Source of the DNA: Lamellibrachia columna
Taxonomy: Eukaryota > Annelida > Polychaeta > Sabellida > Siboglinidae
Reading direction: 5' to 3'
Assembly: GCA_963662155.1 (NCBI GenBank)
Contig: OY759261.1
Coordinates: 65,987,417 to 66,051,416 of the forward strand
Length of the DNA: 64,000 nt
Shown: positions 57,655 through 64,000 of the stretch, piece by piece
Numbering within the stretch: position 1 is the stretch's first letter
How the letters are laid out: the number at the start of each line of letters is the position of its first letter
The notes under the pieces: generated by a model
Databases searched by the model: none
What the model saw: only the letters and a program-made list of their open reading frames with translations
What the model was told of the DNA's origin: nothing
Made by a program: the position numbers and the translations under genes

Positions 57655-59050
57655 ATTTAACAAGATTTAACAAGATTGCCATCTCGAACAACAAGTTCCA
57701 GATGGCAAGTGGACAAGGAAGCCATTGGCTTATCGAGAGTCCAACAATTTTCTCATCTATGTGTACATTTTGTGTAGCCCGCCCTTATCAGATATATGTC
57801 AATTATATTTTAAACATATTCACACTACTAGCATTAACACAATCATTTGGCAGTTTGTTCCATTCATTTATCACCCTCTGTTGGAAAGAATACTTTCTCA
57901 TGTCCAACCTACACTGCTCCTTAACTAATGCTGGTCTCCTCTTAGTCTCCTGGTCTCTAGTGTTCTCAAACCACATTCTAATAAGCGACTTTCGTAACTA
58001 AGGTCTCTCATTTCTGGAATAATTTTAGTTGGTCTTCGTATTCTTTCTAGCTAGTCTATGTCTTTTTTTACGATATGGCCTCCATGCTTGAATACAATAT
58101 TCCAAATGTGGTCTAACTATTGCTTTGTACAGGGGTACAATTAGATGTTTCTCCTTATTCGTGATAGTTCCTAATTAGCCCTAGAATTTGATTTCCTTTC
58201 GAAGCAGCAATCCCACATTGCTCTGAAACTTTCATGTCAGCACTAAATGTTACTCCTAAATCCTTTTCTTGTATGGTTCTACCTAGTACAGCATTCCCCA
58301 TTTTATATTCCTCGTCCATATTTCCATGTCCTATGTGTATACATTTACACTTCCCAAACTTGAATAACATTTGCCATTTTTGTGACCATTTAATTAATTT
58401 TTCTAGATCATCCTGTAAACTTTGTTTATCTGTATCATTAGTAACCTTTCTGAATATTTTTGTATCGTCTGCAAATTTGAGTACTTTGCTAGATATGTCA
58501 TCCTCCAAATCATTTATATATATTAAAAACAGTATAATAATACTGATCCCTGTGGTACCCCACTCAAAACAGATTTCCAGTTTGAAATCTCACCATCTAC
58601 TATTACTCTCTGTCTTCTGTGTGTAAGCCACTTTTCTATCCAGTTGATTACATCATTACCTATACCATGGGCTTTTAGTTTAAGTAACAATCTTTGATGT
58701 GGCACTTTATCGAAAGCTTTCTGAAAATCTAAGTAGACAACATCCACTGGTGACCCGACATCTACCCACTTTGTAATTTCTTCCAAAAAACATAAGAGAT
58801 TGGTTAGACATGACCTTGCTTTTAGGAATCCATGTTGTGATGTATTTATTAATTTATGTTTTACAAGGAATTCCACCATGTGGTCTCTAATTAATGTTTC
58901 GAGTAATTTACATACAACTGATGTTAAACTAACTGGTCTGTAATTTTCTGGCTTCTTCCTCGATCCCTTCTTAAATAGCGGCGTAATGTTTGCTTCTTTC
59001 CATTCTGAAGGAACTATTCCTTCTTCTAGTGACAAATTAAACAAATCAGA
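57655..59050 (-). mobile_element. CR1-like LINE copy C, 5'-truncated
   Basis: Only reverse transcriptase remains. [20 protein letters not shown] starts next to the 5' break at about 59050. [25 protein letters not shown] (58740) and GVPQGSVLL (deletion after it) follow, then [10 protein letters not shown] (58480) and degraded thumb sequence. The 3' tail ends with two copies of ATCTTGTTAA at 57657-57680. Same family and orientation as copy B. Confidence 0.9.
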
Positions 59051-59091
59051 TAACTTTCATTTTACATATCTAAGGTGTGTTTAGTTTACCT

Positions 59092-59135
59092 GGTAGAGGC
59101 TTTCATCAACGTGTCACGTTGATTTCATCAGTACC
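59092..59135 (-). ncRNA. Hammerhead ribozyme-like motif of the Penelope-like element
   Basis: Minus strand: GGTA, then CTGATGA, a perfect 8-bp hairpin (ATCAACGT / ACGTTGAT with loop GAC), GAAA, GCCTC, TACC. CTGATGA and GAAA around stem II are the conserved core; GGTA/TACC would form stem I and TC would be the cleavage dinucleotide. Stem III is almost absent, and one extra A follows CTGATGA, so activity may be weak or lost. Hammerhead motifs are known in Penelope-like elements. Confidence 0.6.
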
Positions 59136-60204
59136 TATGACGCTTGATGACGTCATCGTACACCTGAGGCAGTTCATAATTGCCCTCGTCTCTGTTGATG
59201 GGTGTTCTAGTTTTTCTGATCCAGATGGCTTCCTTGATGTGCCGGATTCTACGGTTGGGTTCCTTGTCTACAATGTTCACTCCCTCCCAGTCTATGATGT
59301 GGTTTTCAGTTGTCGCATGGTCTGTAAGGGCGGATTTATTGATGGTAGACATTAATCTTTTTTTCCCGCTCCTTGTGTATTTCTCTAGTTTCGTGTTGTC
59401 TACATCCTTTCTGTGTTCCTCCAGTCGTGTTTTTAGTAGTCTTCCTGTCTCCCCAATGTACTCAGCACCACAGTTCTTGCATGGTATTTGGTACACCAGT
59501 TCACCCTATTCTTCTAGCTCTACTTTGTCCTTGGGATGTACCAACAAGCGCCTGAGGGTGGTGTGGGGACGCATAGCTGTTGCTACTCCATATTTCTTCA
59601 GTACTCGGTGTACTCTCTCTGAGGCCCCCTCTACGTATGGGATGACTACTTGGCTCCTGTAATTTCTGTCATTTGTTTTCTTCTTGTTCTTTTTCTTCTT
59701 ACAGCTATCTGTCACCTTGTTCAAGGCCCAGGACGGATTGCCACATACTCTTAGAGCTTCTCTCAAGTGTTCCACCTCTTCCTTCTTGTCCCCCTCTTCT
59801 GAAGTTATCGTCTCACACCTGTGCATAAGGGTTCTGACAACTACTAACTTCGGATGTTTGGAGTGGTGTGACGCAAAGTTCAAGTATTGGTCGGTGTGCG
59901 TCTTCTTCCTGTACACTGTAGACTTCACACTGCCATCTTCCTTTCTGGTGAACTTCGCATCCAGGAAGGGCATGCTGTTGTTCTCTTCATCTTCCCACGT
60001 GAAAATGATGCTCCCTGTGGGGTCTACAGTGTTCATGTGTTGTTGTAATTTCTTTGCCTTTCCCGTGTGTACCAGGCAAATTACATCGTCCACATATCGT
60101 TTCCAGTTTCTCGGTTGGCAATCTACCGGTGCTGTTGCTATTATTTTCTGCTCCAGGTCCTCCATGTACAAGTTGACAACAATGGGGGATACCGGACTGC
60201 CCAT
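59128..60204 (-). pseudogene. Penelope-like reverse transcriptase / GIY-YIG endonuclease (one in-frame stop)
   Basis: Starts at the truncation with GSPVSPIVVNLYMEDLE, then WKRYVDDVICLVHTGK (catalytic YVDD) and MPFLDAKFTRKEDGS...VYRKKTHTDQYLN, the hallmark of the family. A Lys-rich linker (KKKKNKKK) leads to the endonuclease YQIPCKNCGAEYIGETGRLL with KTRLEEHRKDV, including the CxxC-like zinc motif of Penelope GIY-YIG domains. It ends VYDDVIKRHRY. A single TAG at 59506 (after VELEE; CAG to TAG likely) lies between the domains. The N-terminal half of the polymerase is missing. Confidence 0.88.
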
Positions 60205-60236
60205 ACCTCAGGTGTACGATGACGTCATCAAGCGTC

Positions 60237-60463
60237 TTGATTTGAAAATGAACTATCCTGAAGAATGTTCAGTAAGACAAGTTAAACAATTTTGCAAGTG
60301 GTGTACTAATTTGCTTAAAAATGTCCTTAAGCAGCAATGGATGGCAGTTGGAAATCTAAAACCCAGCCACCCCGTGTAGGTAATACCCTATCATAATGAC
60401 ATAATGTTATGAAGATGAATGTAAGTAAATATATATTAGATATGTAATAGATGAGCGTGTATT
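60237..60463. other. Flank between Penelope and piggyBac relics
   Basis: A plus-strand frame (LKMNYPEECSVRQVKQFCKW to a stop at 60379) looks protein-like but belongs to no family I recognise. Confidence 0.3.
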
Positions 60464-61400
60464 GTGGTTAAAGAAAGAGATGTACCTATCGGTGAGCAGA
60501 TGATATCGTTCACCGGCCGTTGCCCTGCGAGGCAATATGTCCCGCGAAAGTCGAGCCCGACAGGTTTGAAAAACTTTATTCTCGCTGGTGCGTCTGGAAT
60601 TGTCTATGACTTCTCATTGTATCGTGGCGTCGGCATGTATGCCAACTTCAAACTCGATGGCAAGCCACCTGGCCAAGGTACGGGAGCACTACTGCGACTG
60701 TCTGAAACTCTACGCGATGGACATCGCCTGTTCTGCGACCGCTTCTTTACCACCTTGCCGCTCATCACTGCACTGCGGGAACGCAGCATCTACCTAACTG
60801 GCACGATTACCAAACGTAATGTCCTGTCAACCATCACCTTCATCAGCGATTTGCTACTATCTCGACTGGGACGTGGCTCATCAGAGCAATTTGTATCTGA
60901 AAACGAGATTCCCATTGTCAAGTGGTAAAACAACAAGCTAATTCTTATGGCTTCCTCGGCATTAAGCCAGATGACACGTGCACCCGCATCAAATGCACAC
61001 AATGTGATGTTTTCCTGTGTACTACCTGGTCGTAATTGTTTAAGGGACTTTCATGTATATAATCTAGTTGTGTGGCGTATGCAAGTTCTGTGTGCAGGCG
61101 CGAAGGATGCCGCTTTAAAACATACATTAAATGCACCAAACGTGATGTTTTTCTGTGTACTGCCACCGTAATTGTTTCAGGGACTGTCACGTGTAGAATC
61201 TAGATGTGTGGCATATTTTTTTTAGAGATAAGTTCTGAGTAGAGTTTTAAAAATGCCGTTTTAAAACATACATTAAATGCACCAAACGTGATGTTTTTTC
61301 TGTGCACTACCACCTCTGGTCGTAATTGTTTCAGGGACTTTCACGTGTAGAATCTAGATGTCATGTATGGCATATTTTTTTAGAGATAAGTTCTGAGTAG
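60464..61400 (+). pseudogene. piggyBac-type transposase, internally deleted, C-terminal part repeated
   Basis: GEQMISFTGRCPARQYVPRK, LKNFILAGASGIVYDFSLYRG and HRLFCDRFFTTLPLITALRE are DDE-domain blocks. The first catalytic Asp (usual DEQMI) is Gly here; the second (CDRFF) is kept. After VKW a stop interrupts NNKLILMASS. The sequence then jumps to GIKPDDTCTRIKCTQCDVFL, the Cys-rich C-terminal domain, so the part with the third Asp is gone. The Cys-rich tail (KCTKRDVFLCTT...RNCFRDFH) recurs at about 61130-61190 and 61280-61350 in roughly 140-150-bp tandem units. No terminal repeats or TTAA pair were fixed. Confidence 0.75.
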
Positions 61401-61959
61401 AGTTTTTAAAATGTCATAATATCCGTGTACAACTGCTGGTCACATTTGTTGCAAGGAATTTCATGTGTATAATTAAATTTGTCATGACTCCATTGTTTAG
61501 TTTATTGCGTCCCTTGATAAGATACTGCATGCCTCATGGGATATATTTGTTCATTCAATGTTGAAACAATCTTAAACATGCACTATTAACATGTTTGTAT
61601 TAATTTGATTTTTGAAAGAAAATTTAAGTTTGAAATTTTTTTTTTTAAATATAATTTTTTTTAAGTTGGATTTTTTAAAATATTTAATTTCATGTTTTAG
61701 GTGGGGGCGTAGTGCCTGAAAAAAATCAGGCGGTCAGACAGCTGAAGAAACACTGAATTTGATACTTTATACACTAAACATGATGAATACAATTTTGTTA
61801 GTGGAGTCTATTTGTCCCCGGCAAGGGACATTGAATATTTTCTATTATAATTTTTTTCTAATTTTTTATCACTTTTTTATTTGTTGTGGTCATATGACTA
61901 GGTATGTAAAACGGCTTTGAATTTCAACTGTAAATAATCCCAGGGGACCCAAGAGGATA
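61401..61959. other. AT-rich stretch
   Basis: A fourth, weak copy of the piggyBac-derived repeat lies at about 61430-61475. GTGGGGGCGTAGTGCC with a short frame (VVPEKNQAVRQLKKH, 61710-61755) is unassigned. Confidence 0.4.
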
Positions 61960-61961
61960 TA

Positions 61962-62302
<341 letters not shown>

Positions 62303-64000
62303 GAAAAAAAGTTCCCTCTTAAAACGTCTAGATTCACGTTGCGTTCTTAGCCCTATTGAAAGAGAGTTCCAGAGGGAGGGACAAGCACAGGGGAAAGTGG
62401 GTCAGCCGAACGAAGACTGTGACAGGAACAAGGTAGCGTGGAGTGTTTGCATGCACGGCGCCGTGCATCTAGGTCAACAGGTTAAACGGAATTCACTGCG
62501 CCACAGGCAGCCAGTGAAGCTATCGTAGTGCCGCAGTCATGGTGTGTTGGTCACGTCGACGTAGGCAGAGGACGACACGCGCAGCTGATCGATGGACCAT
62601 CTCGAGTCGACGCAGCAGGTTTCCAGTAATGCCGTACCGGGCCGCGTTTCCAAAGTCGAGTCTCGACGTGACAAGCGCCTTGCACGTTCTGAGCGGCAGA
62701 GATGATCGTATTCCTACTATGCCACGTTGTTGGGCGTAGGCAGTCCGGCAAGTACGGCTAACGTGTGAGGCCATCGACATCGTGGAGTCGAGCTGTACGC
62801 CAAGGTCACGTATATTGGCTGTTATATCCGCAGATGTTGATGGGAAGAGGAGGTGGTTATGGAACACGGTTGTTCGGTGCTGAGAACAGTATCGCCTCTG
62901 TCTTCGCCTCGTTTAGAGGTAGGTAGCGCGAAGCCAGCCATACTTTCACGTCAATAACACAACCGGATATCCGGTCGGCGGCGGACGCAGAATCATTACG
63001 CGGAAAGTCACAATACAGCTGGGTATCATCTGCGTAGACTTGGTTGCGAATTTCGTGCTTCGAGAAGACGTCTCAAAGACCTGCCCAGTAGACAGAAAAG
63101 AGGTGAGGCCCAAAACACTGCCCTGTGGAACTCCATGTCGCAGTTGGGTGTTGCAGAAAAGGTGACCGTCAACACTGACGCACCGTGTTCGGTCGGTGAG
63201 ACAGGACGCGAGCCAGCAACGTACGTCGCCTCGCACGCCGATTCGGTCTAATTCTGCGAGAAGAAGGTCGTGGTCAATCGTATAGAACACAGCGCTGAAT
63301 TCAAGCAGTACCATAACTACGAGCTTACGACGCTGTGTGACGGGCGGTAGGCGCTCTGTAAAGGATTTCCCAGACTATTGTGTTGTAGATGCAAACGCAG
63401 TTAGGCAGAACGAGGCGTTCAAGTAACTTGGATGCATACGGAAGGTCCGAGATAGGTCGGTAGCTAGCGTAGTCGTTTCAAAAGAGGAGTGATGACACCG
63501 TGCTTTAGGCGTGCCGGAACAGTGGAAGACTCGCAAGAGAGGTTGACGTTCCGGAGGATCGGCGCTAAGATGGAGGTATTTGTTGAAACGGTTGAAACGC
63601 AAGCAGAGGGGAAGAAACAATATAAAAATATTATGGCTGTGCGTTATCGACATTAGCTGACGGACGCTGGATTTGGCTGCGGATCGAGTTGATCTTGTTG
63701 GCGAAGTGATAAGCGAAACGGTCGGCAACAGCATCAGGGCCACTGCTGTCGTTGGGAAGAAGGTTCATGCATTTACGACCGAGACGGTGATTCGCGATAC
63801 GAAACATTGCTCGGTTGTCGTTCTAGGCTGACCCGATCTCTTTACTATTAAACGCAGCTTTCGTGGAATCCAGCGTCTGGCAGTATTGGTCACAGAAATA
63901 CGATGTTCATTGGTTCTGCTGCGTCGCCATGTGCGTTCACGCAGACGGACCTGACGTTTTACCTCGCAGGGTTCCAATAGTTGTCATTTTAATAAAAGTA
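62303..64000 (-). mobile_element. CR1/L2-like LINE, degraded, runs off the right edge
   Basis: Minus-strand reverse transcriptase pieces in order: RLRERTWRRSRTNEHRI (63960), FNRFNKYLHLSAD (63600), LEFSAVFYTIDHDLLLAELD (63300), [15 protein letters not shown] (63130), NIRDLGVQLDSTMSMASHV (62810), LVTSRLDFGNAARYG (62670) and C-terminal LWNSLSIGLRTQRESRRFK (about 62370). FSAVFYTIDHD replaces the usual FSAAFDTIDHD, losing the motif A Asp. At least five frame breaks. The microsatellite replaces the 3' UTR. Confidence 0.82.

Larger units (their letters stand above)
59060..60236 (-). mobile_element. Penelope-like element, 5'-truncated, with inverted 31-bp end repeat
   Basis: A reverse transcriptase C-terminal part and a GIY-YIG endonuclease lie in one frame. 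60206-60236 is an exact inverted copy of 59139-59169, the last codons of the element. Such inverted end fragments at truncated 5' junctions are typical of Penelope-like insertions. The 3' untranslated part carries a hammerhead-like motif (59092-59135). Confidence 0.88.

Overview
The window is animal nuclear DNA. Genes are split by introns with GT..AG signals, very long TG, TA, AG, CTG and GCAC microsatellites occur throughout, and many families of eukaryotic retrotransposons and DNA transposons are present. The element mix and an Mx-like GTPase fit a (probably marine) invertebrate bilaterian; the phylum cannot be fixed from the sequence alone. A 200-base N run at 3455-3654 marks an assembly gap.

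Three host-type genes were pieced together, all on the minus strand. (1) 588-3384: the first five exons of a coiled-coil protein whose fifth exon begins a mind-bomb type SH3 repeat; the gene runs off the left edge. (2) 5337-8195: a broken gene joining the C-terminal end of a SET methyltransferase domain to zinc-finger-like motifs and a Crypton-like tyrosine recombinase domain. (3) 21134-40448: a complete 13-exon gene for a 645-residue dynamin-superfamily GTPase of Mx type. All its exon phases agree, and a CCAAT/ISRE-like/TATA-like cluster lies just upstream.

The rest is mostly mobile DNA. A Gypsy LTR retrotransposon lies at 8949-13712. Four copies of one CR1-like LINE family lie at 14966-15100, 15237-17939, 52679-57000 and 57655-59050. 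Other non-LTR fragments lie at 20488, 27610, 35595, 36860-39600, 41118 and 62303 to the right edge. A 5'-truncated Penelope-like element at 59060-60236 carries a hammerhead-like RNA motif. There is also an internally deleted Harbinger element with terminal repeats (43267-44907), a decayed piggyBac (60464-61400), an unclassified transposon-type gene (22649-23999) and a possible MITE (4635-5305).

About a dozen minisatellites (10 to about 150 bp units) fill introns and intergenic DNA. Two of them have clearly grown out of transposon coding sequence: the 30-bp array at 27890-28500 (a 10-residue repeat from a LINE terminus) and the piggyBac cysteine-rich tail repeats at 60985-61400. No prokaryotic, organellar or CRISPR features were seen.
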